Positions 15,000 to 24,023 of a DNA stretch of 64,000 nucleotides are shown here, piece by piece (the first letter of the stretch is position 1; each line of letters opens with the position of its first letter). The translations under genes and the position numbers were made by a program. The DNA is from Solirubrobacter deserti. Lineage in GTDB: Bacteria; Actinomycetota; Thermoleophilia; Solirubrobacterales; Solirubrobacteraceae. The notes under the pieces are model-generated. The model did no database searches. It was not told where the DNA came from and saw nothing but the letters and a program-made list of their open reading frames with translations. The stretch is taken from positions 1 to 64,000 of the forward strand of contig NZ_QPKJ02000008.1 in NCBI RefSeq assembly GCF_003344625.1. Reading direction: 5' to 3'.

Positions 15000-16799
15000 A
15001 TGGCTTCACCCGCACCTGAGTTGAGCACTCGCGTGTCTGCGCAGCTGCGCATCTCGCTGGACCGCATCCGCGTGGCCGAGAATGTCCGCGCGCTGGACCC
15101 CGCGCACGTCGACGCACTGGCCGCCTCGATCGCGCTGCAGGGCCTGCTGGTCCCGCTGGTCGTCTGCCCCAGCGCCGACGGCGAGCACCCGGAGGACTTC
15201 GACCTGGTGGCCGGTTTCCATCGCCACGCCGCCGCGACCCAGCTGGGCTTGGCCGAGGTGGAGGTGGTGGTCCGCGACGGCGAGAGCGAGGACGCCGATC
15301 GGGCGGTGGAGAACATCGCGCGCAAGGCCCTGGACCCGCGCGAGGAAGCCCGCGCCGTGCAGGCGATGCTCGCCCGCGGCCTCTCCGAGGACGGCGCCGC
15401 CCAGGCGCTCGGCTGGAGCCCGCGGCGCGTGGCCGCGCGCGTGAAGCTGCTGCATCTGCCCGATGCCGCGCAGGCGATGGTCGGCGAGGGCGCGATCGCG
15501 CTGTCGGCGGTCGATCAGCTGCTGGCCATCGGGCAGGTCAGTGCCCCGTTGCTGGACGCGGTCTTGGCCTATCTGGCTGACGGCAACGGGTGGGCGGCCG
15601 AGCGGCTGGCCCGCGAGCCCGGCTGGGTTCTGGACTCGGCCCTGCGCCACGGCGACACGAAGGTGTTCGCCGCGCACCTGAACGCGATCCGCGCCGACAC
15701 CATCGCCGAGCTGCGGCTGGGCAAGAAGACCGACGCGCTCTACCAGCAGGCCTGCGTGCTCTACAAGCAGCTTGACCGTCACGCCTGGGGCACGCCGGAG
15801 GTGCGCTTCAGCGACGAGGACGTCGACCAGGCCCGCGCCGCCGGCGTGCTGGTCGAGTTCGAGCGCAGCCGCCCCGTGATCGTCGACCGCGGCCTGTACC
15901 GCGAACTCACCAAGACGGCGATCAAACGCGCCGTCGCAGAACTCGAGGCGCGCGTCGCCGCGGCCGCCGCCGAGAAGGCACAATCGCGGACCGAGCGCCT
16001 CGCCCAGCAAGCCGACGACCCGCTGGCCGCCGCGGCGCGCGAGCGCGACAGCGCCCTGCGCGAGCTCGCCGACCAAGCGCACGGCGCCAACCTTGACCTC
16101 GGCCAGGGCCTGCTGGACGGGCTCTCGGTCGTCGACCCCGCCGACATGCGCGTCGCGCGGTTCTTCGTCTACGCCCTGCTCGGCCCGGACTTCGACGCTT
16201 CGCCGTACACGCAGACCGGCGAGCGCGTGCAGCGCCTGGCCGCCAACGGCATCCGGCTGGTGATCGGCGAGTTCCGCACCGACGTCACCAAGACCCGCAA
16301 AGACGGCTCCCCCGGCCGCCTCCGTATCGACTACGGCGACTCGCGCAACCCCGAAGCCCCGGTCAAGTGGCTGTGGCGCTACCTGGACGGCGCCAAGACC
16401 GCCGGCGAGCTCTACGGCCGCGCGCTCGTCGTGATCGCGGCCGAGCACTACGCCAGCCGACTGGTCCTCCCGACCGCGCAGCGCATGCCGGCGACGCGTT
16501 TCGGCTCGCGCACGGACACCGCCGCCAAGGCGCTCGGCAAGCTCTGCGGGCCGCATCTGCCCGCCTCGCTTGAGCGGCTCGAGCAGGCCGTCAACCGCGC
16601 CCACGCCACCTACGCCGAAGCAGAGCAGGCTCACCGCGCCGCCGCTGCCGCCGCGTCCGGTGCGGCCGCGCCCGCGGTCGAGACCGACGAGATGACGGAC
16701 CACGAGGCCGACGACAGCGCCGAGGAGAACGAGCCCGACGACGTCGCCGAGGTCGAGCCCGACACCGGGCCCGCCGCGGGCGAGTCGGCTGCCGCCTAA
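15000..16799 (+). CDS. parB: ParB/RepB/Spo0J-family protein
   Basis: 599 residues. Residues ~15-110 form the ParB N-terminal (Srx-like) domain, with 'ENVRALDPAHVDALAASI' and 'LVAGFHRHAAATQLG', the equivalent of the nucleotide-binding GxRR motif. Residues ~110-200 are a helix-turn-helix region ('GLSEDGAAQALGWSPRRVAARVKLL'). The remaining ~400 residues are much longer than in chromosomal ParB (~300 total) and include coiled coil and an acidic Glu/Asp-rich tail. No parA lies next to it, so the role may be regulation or replication of the ICE and not segregation alone. ATG at 15000, after an AGGAAGGGACGGAG ribosome-binding region. Confidence 0.85.
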   Translation: MASPAPELSTRVSAQLRISLDRIRVAENVRALDPAHVDALAASIALQGLLVPLVVCPSADGEHPEDFDLVAGFHRHAAATQLGLAEVEVVVRDGESEDADRAVENIARKALDPREEARAVQAMLARGLSEDGAAQALGWSPRRVAARVKLLHLPDAAQAMVGEGAIALSAVDQLLAIGQVSAPLLDAVLAYLADGNGWAAERLAREPGWVLDSALRHGDTKVFAAHLNAIRADTIAELRLGKKTDALYQQACVLYKQLDRHAWGTPEVRFSDEDVDQARAAGVLVEFERSRPVIVDRGLYRELTKTAIKRAVAELEARVAAAAAEKAQSRTERLAQQADDPLAAAARERDSALRELADQAHGANLDLGQGLLDGLSVVDPADMRVARFFVYALLGPDFDASPYTQTGERVQRLAANGIRLVIGEFRTDVTKTRKDGSPGRLRIDYGDSRNPEAPVKWLWRYLDGAKTAGELYGRALVVIAAEHYASRLVLPTAQRMPATRFGSRTDTAAKALGKLCGPHLPASLERLEQAVNRAHATYAEAEQAHRAAAAAASGAAAPAVETDEMTDHEADDSAEENEPDDVAEVEPDTGPAAGESAAA

Positions 16800-16812
16800 C
16801 CACCCCACTCAG

Positions 16813-16840
16813 CCGCGCGGGCGCCTCTGCGCCTGCGCGG
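16813..16840 (+). terminator. 12-bp hairpin after parB
   Basis: CCGCGCGGGCGC at 16813-16824 pairs with GCGCCTGCGCGG at 16829-16840 (one G-T pair) across a CTCT tetraloop. It lies 13 bp past the parB stop and 46 bp before the ardC-like start. It is likely a terminator or an mRNA boundary; the following CTCCTCTTCCCTTCTCTC is pyrimidine-rich but not a U-tract. Confidence 0.5.
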
Positions 16841-16886
16841 TGCTCCTCTTCCCTTCTCTCGTTCCTCCTCTGGAGGTTGCTGCTCG

Positions 16887-17795
16887 ATGTCTCGATCCAC
16901 GAGCCCCCGCCTGAGCGAAGCCGAGCGTGCCGAGCGCCGTGCCCGCGACCGTGAGCTGAGCGTCCGCGCGGTTGCGCAGCTGCGCACCAGCGCCGGCTGG
17001 CAAGCGTGGCTGCGCGTGCGCGCCCGCACGGGCCTGCGCCGCTACAGCCTGGGCAACCAGCTGCTGATCGCATTCCAGGACCCCGACGCGACCCGGGTCG
17101 CGGGGTTTCGCGCGTGGCTGGCGCTCGGGTACTGCGTGCGCAAAGGCGAACACGCCCGCATTCGCGTGTGGGCGCGCTGCGAGCCGTCCAAGAAGCGCCT
17201 GCAGGCGTGGCGGGACGCCGGCGCAACCGCGACCGAGAAGCCGCGCGCGTTCTACCGGCTGGAGCCGGTCTTCGACCGCGCCCAAGTTCAACCGCTCCCG
17301 GCGCCGGCGATGCCGGCGCCGCTGGACCCGCCGATCGCCCCGATCGAGGGCGACACGCTCGCGTGGGCGATTCCCGAGCTGGAAACCTTCGCCGCTGGCA
17401 TCGGCGTCACGGTCGAACGCGAGGCGATGCGCGAAGGCTGCGACGGCTACTTCCATCCGGCCGAGCGGCGGATCGCGATCAACCCGGCCGTTTCGGTCAA
17501 CCAGCAAGCCGCCGCCCTGGCGCACGAGCTCGCGCACGCGCTCGTCCGGCTCGACCACCAGCCCGACGACCCGACGTTGGACTACGCCACCGAGGAGCTG
17601 GTCGCCGAATCGGTCGCCTTCACCGTCTGCAGTTTTCTCGGCCTGAACACCGCCGACAACTCGGTCCCGTATCTCGCGGTCTGGAGCGAGCACACCCCGG
17701 ATGACGCGTTTGACCGGATCGCCGACCTGATCGACCGGCTCGCGCGCCGGCTCGAAGACGCGCTCGACCTGGTCGAGGAACCGGCCGCCGCCTAG
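16887..17795 (+). CDS. ArdC-like antirestriction protein with zinc peptidase domain
   Basis: 302 residues. The N-terminal ~100 residues match the ArdC N-terminal ssDNA-binding domain: 'WQAWLRVRARTGLRRYSLGNQLLIAFQ', then 'VAGFRAWLALGYCVRKGEH'. The C-terminal part is an ImmA/IrrE-type metallopeptidase with His213-Glu214 and His217 in 'HELAHAL' and a downstream Glu in 'TEELVAESVAF'. ArdC proteins protect incoming single-stranded conjugative DNA from host restriction. An intact copy next to ssb and parB fits an early-transferred region. The ATG follows TCTGGAGGTTGCTGCTCG. Confidence 0.82.
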   Translation: MSRSTSPRLSEAERAERRARDRELSVRAVAQLRTSAGWQAWLRVRARTGLRRYSLGNQLLIAFQDPDATRVAGFRAWLALGYCVRKGEHARIRVWARCEPSKKRLQAWRDAGATATEKPRAFYRLEPVFDRAQVQPLPAPAMPAPLDPPIAPIEGDTLAWAIPELETFAAGIGVTVEREAMREGCDGYFHPAERRIAINPAVSVNQQAAALAHELAHALVRLDHQPDDPTLDYATEELVAESVAFTVCSFLGLNTADNSVPYLAVWSEHTPDDAFDRIADLIDRLARRLEDALDLVEEPAAA

Positions 17796-17869
17796 GCGCC
17801 GGGCCGCACAAGCGGTCGAGGCGTGCAGCGCCACCAGCGGTTGGGGGGGCAGAGGACTGGGCTGCGCGG

Positions 17870-17950
17870 ATGCTGCCACTGCGGGTGCAATCCGCCGCAC
17901 CACCTGCGCCCTGACGGGAACGCGACTCACGGGTTCGCGCGCGCAGGTGG
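17870..17950. other. Paired inverted repeats between ardC-like gene and next small gene
   Basis: CCACCTGCGC at 17900-17909 and GCGCAGGTGG at 17941-17950 form a perfect 10-bp stem around a 31-nt loop, extendable with a bulge (CGCA/TGCG). A smaller GCGGAT/ATCCGC pair lies just upstream. With the elements before ssb and parB this is the third strongly structured gap in the maintenance block. It may be a leader RNA or a protein-binding site. Confidence 0.35.
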
Positions 17951-17987
17951 CGCGTGCGTTCGCACCCTCCGCGGCTTTGGGCACCGC

Positions 17988-18311
17988 ATGCCCAGCCCCC
18001 AACCCACCAACCGCCCCGCAGCGGACGCCCCGACCCCCAAGCAACTGGGTCTGCTGCGGCGCCTCGCGCAAACCAGCGCGCAGACCTTCGCCTACCCCGC
18101 CACCAAGGCGCAGGCGAGCCGCGAGATCAAGCGGATGCTCAGCGCGACGCGCGACCCTGACCTGAGCGACTACCGCGCCGACCTCGAGCGTGCCCGCGAG
18201 CTCGGCCTCCCCGAAGACGCCGTCGCCATCCGCAACGACGAGATCTGCGGCTACGGCGCCGACGCTCACTGGGCCCACACCACCGACGCAGACCGTGAGG
18301 CCCGGTCATGA
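17988..18311 (+). CDS. Small conserved DUF3072-like protein
   Basis: 107 residues from ATG 17988. The start was chosen because the sequence becomes family-like right after it: 'TPKQLGLLRRLAQTSAQTFA' and 'ATKAQASREIKRML' match the small DUF3072-like proteins carried by actinobacterial plasmids and ICEs ('TPKQ...L..LA...G....' then 'T..QAS..I..L'). Their function is unknown. The frame extends upstream to 17823 but that part is unlike the family. The stop overlaps the next ATG by 4 bp (ATGA). Confidence 0.65.
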   Translation: MPSPQPTNRPAADAPTPKQLGLLRRLAQTSAQTFAYPATKAQASREIKRMLSATRDPDLSDYRADLERARELGLPEDAVAIRNDEICGYGADAHWAHTTDADREARS

Positions 18312-18574
18312 GCGTCGCCGGCGACCGCCACGAGCTCGCGCGCTACCAGCTCCCCAACGGCACCACCCGTGTCCTGTGCGCCCAGCGCATCAACGGGCGC
18401 GTCGCGATCAGCGACATCCCCGACAGCGACACCAGCGGCCGCGTGTACCTCGTCGAGCGCCACATCGAAAGCCGCGCCGCCATGCAAGGTCTCGTCAGCG
18501 CCTACGTGCGCGACGCGGTTGACCGCGGCCAACCCGCCATTCTGCTGCCCGACTGGCTCGGGGGCGACCGATGA
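18308..18574 (+). CDS. Small hypothetical protein in the maintenance operon
   Basis: 88 residues. The sequence is rich in alternating strands ('ARYQLPNGTTRVLCAQRING' then 'GRVYLVERHI'), suggesting a compact beta fold. No known domain is recognised. Four-base overlaps with both neighbours (ATGA at each side) show it is translated with them. Composition matches the backbone, so it is probably part of the ICE core and not later cargo. Confidence 0.6.
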   Translation: MSVAGDRHELARYQLPNGTTRVLCAQRINGRVAISDIPDSDTSGRVYLVERHIESRAAMQGLVSAYVRDAVDRGQPAILLPDWLGGDR

Positions 18575-19116
18575 GCCCCGCCGTGAGCCGCGGGCGGCGG
18601 GCGGAGATCGCCGACTTCTTCTCGGCCAACCACCGCCGCCTGGAGCGTCGCATCGGCTACCTGATGCCCGGGTCCGGGAACGTCGTCGTCGACGACGCCT
18701 GCGCCTACGCCTGGATGCAACTGGTCCGCCGCGACGACGTCGCGCTCGATCGACGCGGGTTCGCGTGGCTGTCGACGGTCGCGCTGCACGAGGCCTGGCG
18801 GATGGCCCGCGAGGATCGCGAGCGTCCCGCCGGCTTGTTCTGGCCCGACCGCGAGCTCGAGCACGAACTGCCCGACCCGGCCGGTCTCGACGGTGACCCG
18901 CTCCACCAGGCGCTCGCCGCCGAGTTGCATCGCGAGCGCGTCAAGAGCCTCGACGCGCTCAAGCCGCCACAGCGTCAAGCCCTCGGGTTGCAGGCGCTCG
19001 GCTACGGCTACCACGAGATCGCCGCCCTGAACGCCAGCTCCTACACCGCTGTGAACCGCCGTCTCTCCGAAGGCCGCGCGCAACTGCGCCGCGCCGAGGG
19101 GGCAAATTTCTCGTGA
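18571..19116 (+). CDS. ECF-like sigma-70 family protein carried by the element
   Basis: 181 residues. The N-terminal half resembles sigma region 2 ('ADFFSANHRRLERRIGYLM', then 'DDACAYAWMQLVRRDDV' and 'GFAWLSTVALHEAWRM'). The C-terminal part resembles region 4: 'LKPPQRQALGLQALGYGYHEIAALNASSYTAVNRRLSEGRAQLR', listed here as separate helices, with the usual helix-turn-helix ('GYGYHEIAALN', then 'YTAVNRRLSEGR'). It probably directs RNA polymerase to ICE promoters. No anti-sigma gene is adjacent. It is coupled to its neighbours (ATGA before, GTGA after). Confidence 0.75.
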   Translation: MSPAVSRGRRAEIADFFSANHRRLERRIGYLMPGSGNVVVDDACAYAWMQLVRRDDVALDRRGFAWLSTVALHEAWRMAREDRERPAGLFWPDRELEHELPDPAGLDGDPLHQALAAELHRERVKSLDALKPPQRQALGLQALGYGYHEIAALNASSYTAVNRRLSEGRAQLRRAEGANFS

Positions 19117-19478
19117 CGGCGCCTACAAACCACATGGGCATCCTCATGGTCACCTACCGGCACCGGCCGCGCGCGCTGTGCACCCGGCGCCGCGTTTTCC
19201 TGCTCGACACCCCGGACTGCGGCACGCCCGACCTGCCGTTCGTGCTCGCGATGTGCGTGTACGCCGGCGCCATCCTCAACCGCAGGCTCCCCGGCCCCTA
19301 TCTGGAAGCGGACGCCAGGGCGTTCGCGCGCTCGAGCCTGATTCCGAGCGAGATCACCGAACGCGGGCCCAACGCCTGGGACCTCGGCGAACTCAGCCGG
19401 TGGCTCGGCGTCCCCGAACGCGAGCTACTTGCGCAACGCCGCCGCGGATGCGAAAGCCGCGCGCGCCGCGCGCCGTAG
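19113..19478 (+). CDS. Hypothetical protein, last gene of the sigma-factor operon
   Basis: 121 residues from GTG 19113; ATGs at 19134 and 19146 are alternatives. 'LDTPDCGTPDLPFVLAMCVYAGAILN' (two pieces around residues 30-55) suggests a soluble helical protein, and 'DLGELSRWLGVPERELLA' near the C-terminus could be a small helix-turn-helix. No family recognised. The GTGA overlap with the sigma gene implies co-expression, so a partner such as an anti-sigma factor or accessory regulator is possible. This is context-only inference. Confidence 0.5.
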   Translation: MTAPTNHMGILMVTYRHRPRALCTRRRVFLLDTPDCGTPDLPFVLAMCVYAGAILNRRLPGPYLEADARAFARSSLIPSEITERGPNAWDLGELSRWLGVPERELLAQRRRGCESRARRAP

Positions 19479-19483
19479 CCGCG

Positions 19484-19867
19484 TCAACCCAGGCCGCGCC
19501 GTCGCCCCTGCTGTGACCGGCGCGTCGCCGTGGCCGGCCCGCCGGCGCCAAACGGACGCTGCGCGCGCTCGGCTAGCATCAGCAGCGAGCGCTGGGCGTT
19601 CTCGTCCGGCAGCGCGTCCAGCGATTGCACCGCGCCGCGGAGCTCATCAAGTCGCAGCTCTCTCGCCTCCAACGCGAGCCGCCCCGCCCAGCGCACCGCC
19701 GCGGCCTCAAAACGCTCCTCGTCCTTGGCGTCGATCACCAACAAGATCGCCAGCGCGTCGCGCAACGGCACCCAACCCAGCTCCGCCGCCGTCGCATGAA
19801 TCAGCGGCAAGTTCCCGCTGCGAATGGCGCGCTGCAGCCGGGTGTAAGGCGATCCGTCGCTCGTCAT
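19484..19867 (-). CDS. Hypothetical helical protein convergent with the sigma operon
   Basis: 127 residues from ATG 19867 ('MTSDGSPYTRLQRAI'); six more codons are open upstream. It is rich in Ala and Leu with amphipathic helices ('VPLRDALAILLVIDAKDEER', then 'FEAAAVRWAGRLALEA'), ending in a basic tail. Proteins of this look accompany actinobacterial ICE regions, but I know no function. It ends only 5 bp from the end of the convergent gene at 19478, with no room for a terminator. Confidence 0.6.
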   Translation of the reverse strand: MTSDGSPYTRLQRAIRSGNLPLIHATAAELGWVPLRDALAILLVIDAKDEERFEAAAVRWAGRLALEARELRLDELRGAVQSLDALPDENAQRSLLMLAERAQRPFGAGGPATATRRSQQGRRRGLG

Positions 19868-20058
19868 GCGAACGCATGTTCGCACGCGTTGCGGCAGGGC
19901 GTGCCCATCTCAACGTCCGTTGCTCACCTGCGCGCGTGCGCAGCTATGCAGACGCGGCAGCATGTCGCCGGTCACCACGAGCCTGCCGCTGAGATCCTGC
20001 AAGCCGTGCTCGCTCGGGCCGGCGGTGCGTGCGATAACGAGGCTCCTATGTCAAGGGA

Positions 20059-21114
20059 TCAGCAGTTCACGGCGGCTGGGGCGGGTGGTGCGTCGGCTTG
20101 AAGGAGCCGCCAGACGCGGTTGACGAGGTGTCGCTTGAGGAGGCGGACGGCTTCTCGTTGGGTCTTGCCGTGGGCACGTTGTCTGGCGATGTAGGCGGCG
20201 GTGGCGGGGTCGAAGCGGATGCGGCTGAGTGCGTAGAGGTGCAGCGCGTGGTTGAGGCGTCGGTTGCCGCCGCGGTCCAGACGGAGGCGACCGTCGCTTC
20301 GCCCTGACCAGACGGGTACGGGCGCGGCGCCGGCGGCCCGCGCGAGCTTGGCGGCGGTCGCGAAGCGGGTGATGCCGGCGATCTCGCCGACGAAGGCGGC
20401 GGTGAGGATCGGTCCGCTGCCGCGGTCGCCTGCCAGGGCGGGCGCGACGGTGGCGACCAGTTTGGCCAGCTCGCGTCCGAGCTCGCTGATCGCGCGCGTG
20501 AGTTCGCGGACGCGGCGTAGTTCGTCGCGTGCGACGCGCACTCGTGCGGTCGGTTCCGCTGCCTGCAGGCGCCGGGCGAGTCGTTGTTGATGGACGAGCA
20601 GGCTCAAGGTGCGGGGCGCGATCTCGTAGTCGGGCCAGAGGTCGAACACGTGCCAGCGCAGATCGTTGGTGAGCGCGGTGCGATCGGCGACCAGGCGCGC
20701 GCGGTGGTCGTGCAGCAGACGGATCTCGAGCTCGCGGCCGGCCAGCTGGGCGTGCGGGAACGAGTCCATCCCGTCGCGTACCGCTACACGCGCGACGGCC
20801 AGTGCGTCGATCGGGTCAGACTTGCCGCGCTCGCGGGCCTGGCCACGGCGCGCGTCGCCCATGAGCTGCGGCGAGATGCGGATCACGGTCTCGCCGTGCG
20901 CAAGCAAGAAGCGCTCGAGGCTGCCCGAGACGTGCCGGCAGTCCTCCAGCGCCCACACGCGCTCATCGGCGAGCGCTCGCGCCCAGGCCATTAGCTCGCC
21001 GAAGCCGTCCTGGCGCGCCCGTGCGGTCCGCTCGCCGCGCGGGCGGGCGGACGACCCATCGATCGCCACCGCGGTGTGCGTGGCCTTGTGCGGGTCGATG
21101 CCGATCACGATCAT
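20059..21114 (-). mobile_element. IS110-family transposase (insertion sequence, ends not defined)
   Basis: 351 residues, intact. The N-terminal DEDD RuvC-like domain is visible: 'IGIDPHKATHTAVAID' (first Asp), 'ALEDCRH' (Glu), 'SDPIDALAVARVAV' (Asp pair). The C-terminal transposase_20 domain has 'FVGEIAGITRF', 'LARAAGAAPVPVWSG' and 'LDRGGNRRLNHALHL'. IS110 elements have no conventional terminal inverted repeats and are guided by a non-coding bridge RNA from their flanks, so I cannot place the ends. The sequence TATCAAGCCA occurs twice just upstream, at about 21196 and 21242. The element marks the start of the cargo zone. Confidence 0.9.
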
Positions 21115-21657
21115 CCAAGACGTCCCTTCGATAGACCTCAGACGAAGCGGACCTCGAGCGGACAGACCTCAGTCGGGGCGCGCTGCCACGTTCCTATCAA
21201 GCCACGCTCGAGCGTCCTGAACCGGCGAGCGCTGACACATCGTTATCAAGCCAACCCGGACGAGCCGGAACGGCAGGGACTAGAGGTGAGTCAAGCGATC
21301 GCCGGACAGGACCATCCATCAACGGCCGCCCATCACGCAAGCGGCTCGCGAAGCCTTTCACTGAGGCGAACTACGACTACCTGGGTCAACGGCATCCACG
21401 GAGACCTTGAGCACGAGCGCGCGCAACGTCCGACGCGCGTCTAGTTTGTTCGCTGCGAGACCAATCGGCGTTCGTCTAGCGCTCAGAACTGTGTAGCCTG
21501 CCGCCCGCAGGGTGTCCCCGGGCCGAGCAAAGGTCCGTATGCCGCGCGTGCACATGCGCCTCATCGAGGAACAAAATTGCGCCAATCCCAGATCGCGCGC
21601 CCAGTCCGGGCGCGTGAGAACAGCACTGCTCCGTCACGGTCGAGGCTGGCCAGCCGC
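21115..21657. other. Non-coding flank of the IS110 element
   Basis: This 543-bp stretch has no credible gene. Part of it should be the IS110 non-coding end, which in this family can encode a bridge RNA. The repeated TATCAAGCCA at about 21196 and 21242 is the only motif I see. The right part should carry the promoter of the secreted gene at 21658. Confidence 0.4.
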
Positions 21658-23934
21658 ATGACCGGGCGGCTCGTTCGACGACTCGCAGTCGCAGCGACGG
21701 GGCTGGTGGCTATGGCCGCTGGCTTCGGCATGCCCGCCGTGGCACTCGCCAACTTCAGCTCCGATCTGTTCGAGTACATCCCGGACGACCAGAACGGCAA
21801 TCCGTGGAACGCGTACGACCTAACCCAGCAGGTGCCTGGCTCGCCGCCGATCAGCAATCCAGCCGCGATCTTCCACGACAACCGGATCAGCGTCTACGGC
21901 ACCACAAGCCAAAACGGCGGCAGCCTGATCGAGTACACGTCCGATCAGGCGAACAACCGGGTCTGGAACGCCTACAACATCTCGGCCGCGATGACCGGGA
22001 TCCCCGCGGTGCGCGATCCCGCCGCGCTCGTCGACCGCGATGGTCTGTCGCGCGTCTACGCGACCACCGCGCAGGACCACCTCATCGAGGTCCTGCCGGG
22101 CGAGAACGGAGGCCGGCTCACGACCTACGCCGATCTCACGCAGAACTATGGGTTGCCCGCGGTGCGCAACCCCACGGTCGTGCAGATGCCGAATGGGATC
22201 CATCGCGTGTACGGGACGGCGGCCAACGGCGACCTGTACGAGATGCTGCCTAACTGGGGTGTGGGATGGCATGCAGCAAACCTCACAGCTCGCGCCCCGA
22301 GGCTGCCACCGGTGCGCAGCCCGAAAGCCATCGTTGACGCACAAGGCCTGCCACGGATCTATGCGACCTCGAACAGCGGCGACCTGTTCGAAGTCCGGCT
22401 CACATCGCTACAAGGCTCGTGGGAAGCCACCAACATCACCGCGCACTACAACGGCATCGGCAACCCGAATCCGGCGATGCCACCGGTTCGTCAGCCGACG
22501 GCCGTGCTCGACAGCAACGGCATGCCGCATGTCTACGCGGTCTCTTCTGAGCACGGAACGCTGTTTGAAGTCGTCCCGAACCACGCCGACAACCGGACCT
22601 GGAACGCCTACAACCTCAGCAACCTTATGCCCTTCGTCGGCCGGCTGCGCTCGGCGCCGGCGGCAGCCCTGGACGGACAGGGGCGCATCCGGATCCACGT
22701 CACCGCCACGGGCAACCAGCTGATCGAGATGCTTCCAGATGGCGTCGGCGGTCGCCCTTGGAATGCGTACAACCTCTCGAACCTCGCGGACGGGATGCCT
22801 TCATCCGGCCGGCCCGCGCCCGTGCTCGCTCCGAACGGGCAAGGCCAAGGCCGTACCTCGCAGACGCGCGTGTACATCGGCGTCTCCTACGGCGGGCTCG
22901 ACGGCGTCATCAACGACAGCGAAGATGTCGCTGAACTCGGCTACGGACTCGCGACACGCAACGACTTCCAGCACGAGTGGTCCCGGCTCACCGACGCCGA
23001 ACAGGACTACTTGGTCCGCTCCCGAGGACCGTACTCCGACACCTGGTTCGCTCGCCTCGGCATCTACCACACATCGTGGGTCTACGGCGGCACCAACCAC
23101 AGCATCGACACCGACGCCGAGATCGCCGCAGTCCGCACGGCCCTCGGCGACAACGGATACCGCAACGGGCCCGTCTGGGACGGCATCGCACCGTCCGACC
23201 AGCCGCGCATCTACCCCACATCGTGGTCATACGGCGGCGCCGATCACCGGATCGCCACCGACGATCTACGAACAGCCTTCGATGCGTTCGGCTCCGTAGC
23301 AGGGTCGGGCGCCGAGGCGTTCCTGGGTGGAATGGCCCCGAGCGACCAGCTCGCGTTTCACGACTACATGGCCCAGCGCCCAGTCATCTTCGGGGCCGGG
23401 ACGACCCTAACGACGGACGAGGGAATGCCCGGGCCGCTCACCCAGACGGCTCTTGAAATCACGGATGACGACCTAACAGCGACGGCTGCCGGCGGCGCAC
23501 CGAACGTTCGCTGCGTGCGGACGACGCGGACCCGGCCGTTCTTCATGGACGCCCCTGGGGACAACGATCCACAGATGGGAACCACCACCCACACGATCCA
23601 TTGGTGCTACAACCGGCGCAAGCAGACCACGAGCTGGGATCGCGAGAACTTCAAGAACTCGCTCGATTCTGACATGAACCTTAAGTACACGGCACTCGGC
23701 TACAAAGTGACGAAGCTGCCTCCCGAAGACGGCGAGTTCCACGACGTTCGCAATTGGACTGTTGGATCCACCGTGTACCCAAAGGGTCAAGTGGCGATGA
23801 GCCGATGGTTCGACGTGGATTTTTGCGCCGGGTGGGTGGATGTCGGGGTCAACTGCGATCCGAGCGGGAGGCTCTACCACGCGACTTATGGACGCTGGGA
23901 CTCGACCGTGCATTCGGTCGTCGCGAACCGCTGA
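21658..23934 (+). CDS. Secreted protein with propeller-like repeats and a duplicated C-terminal module
   Basis: 758 residues from ATG 21658; earlier in-frame starts add a non-signal stretch. A signal peptide ends near 'AVALA|NFSSD'. Residues ~35-400 hold about six repeats of ~55-60 residues, each with an 'Y..T...G.L.E..P' strand set and 'WNAYNLS' or a variant, resembling PLL/tachylectin-like or NHL-like beta-propeller blades. The C-terminal half is unlike anything I recognise. It contains a duplicated segment ('YHTSWVYGGTNHSIDTDAEI' and 'YPTSWSYGGADHRIATDDL') and a Cys-containing tail ('VRCVRTTRTRP', 'IHWCYNRRKQTTSW'). A sugar- or surface-binding N-terminus with an effector or binding C-terminus is plausible. 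Confidence 0.7.
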   Translation: MTGRLVRRLAVAATGLVAMAAGFGMPAVALANFSSDLFEYIPDDQNGNPWNAYDLTQQVPGSPPISNPAAIFHDNRISVYGTTSQNGGSLIEYTSDQANNRVWNAYNISAAMTGIPAVRDPAALVDRDGLSRVYATTAQDHLIEVLPGENGGRLTTYADLTQNYGLPAVRNPTVVQMPNGIHRVYGTAANGDLYEMLPNWGVGWHAANLTARAPRLPPVRSPKAIVDAQGLPRIYATSNSGDLFEVRLTSLQGSWEATNITAHYNGIGNPNPAMPPVRQPTAVLDSNGMPHVYAVSSEHGTLFEVVPNHADNRTWNAYNLSNLMPFVGRLRSAPAAALDGQGRIRIHVTATGNQLIEMLPDGVGGRPWNAYNLSNLADGMPSSGRPAPVLAPNGQGQGRTSQTRVYIGVSYGGLDGVINDSEDVAELGYGLATRNDFQHEWSRLTDAEQDYLVRSRGPYSDTWFARLGIYHTSWVYGGTNHSIDTDAEIAAVRTALGDNGYRNGPVWDGIAPSDQPRIYPTSWSYGGADHRIATDDLRTAFDAFGSVAGSGAEAFLGGMAPSDQLAFHDYMAQRPVIFGAGTTLTTDEGMPGPLTQTALEITDDDLTATAAGGAPNVRCVRTTRTRPFFMDAPGDNDPQMGTTTHTIHWCYNRRKQTTSWDRENFKNSLDSDMNLKYTALGYKVTKLPPEDGEFHDVRNWTVGSTVYPKGQVAMSRWFDVDFCAGWVDVGVNCDPSGRLYHATYGRWDSTVHSVVANR

Positions 23935-24023
23935 CTGCCCGCTCGCGCCGTCGACGTCGCGGACCTCGGGTGGACTGAACCCGCGCCCGATACGGCGACT
24001 ACGGCAAGCCGCCCCTAGAGCGG

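Noticed and set aside
15006..16808. A 600-codon minus-strand frame almost exactly opposite the parB-like gene.
   Set aside because: No recognisable domain and biased composition; the plus-strand frame carries clear ParB motifs and a ribosome binding site.
17823..17987. An upstream extension of the DUF3072-like protein containing a Cys/His cluster.
   Set aside because: The extension overlaps the structured inverted repeats and is unlike the family, whose similarity starts just after ATG 17988.
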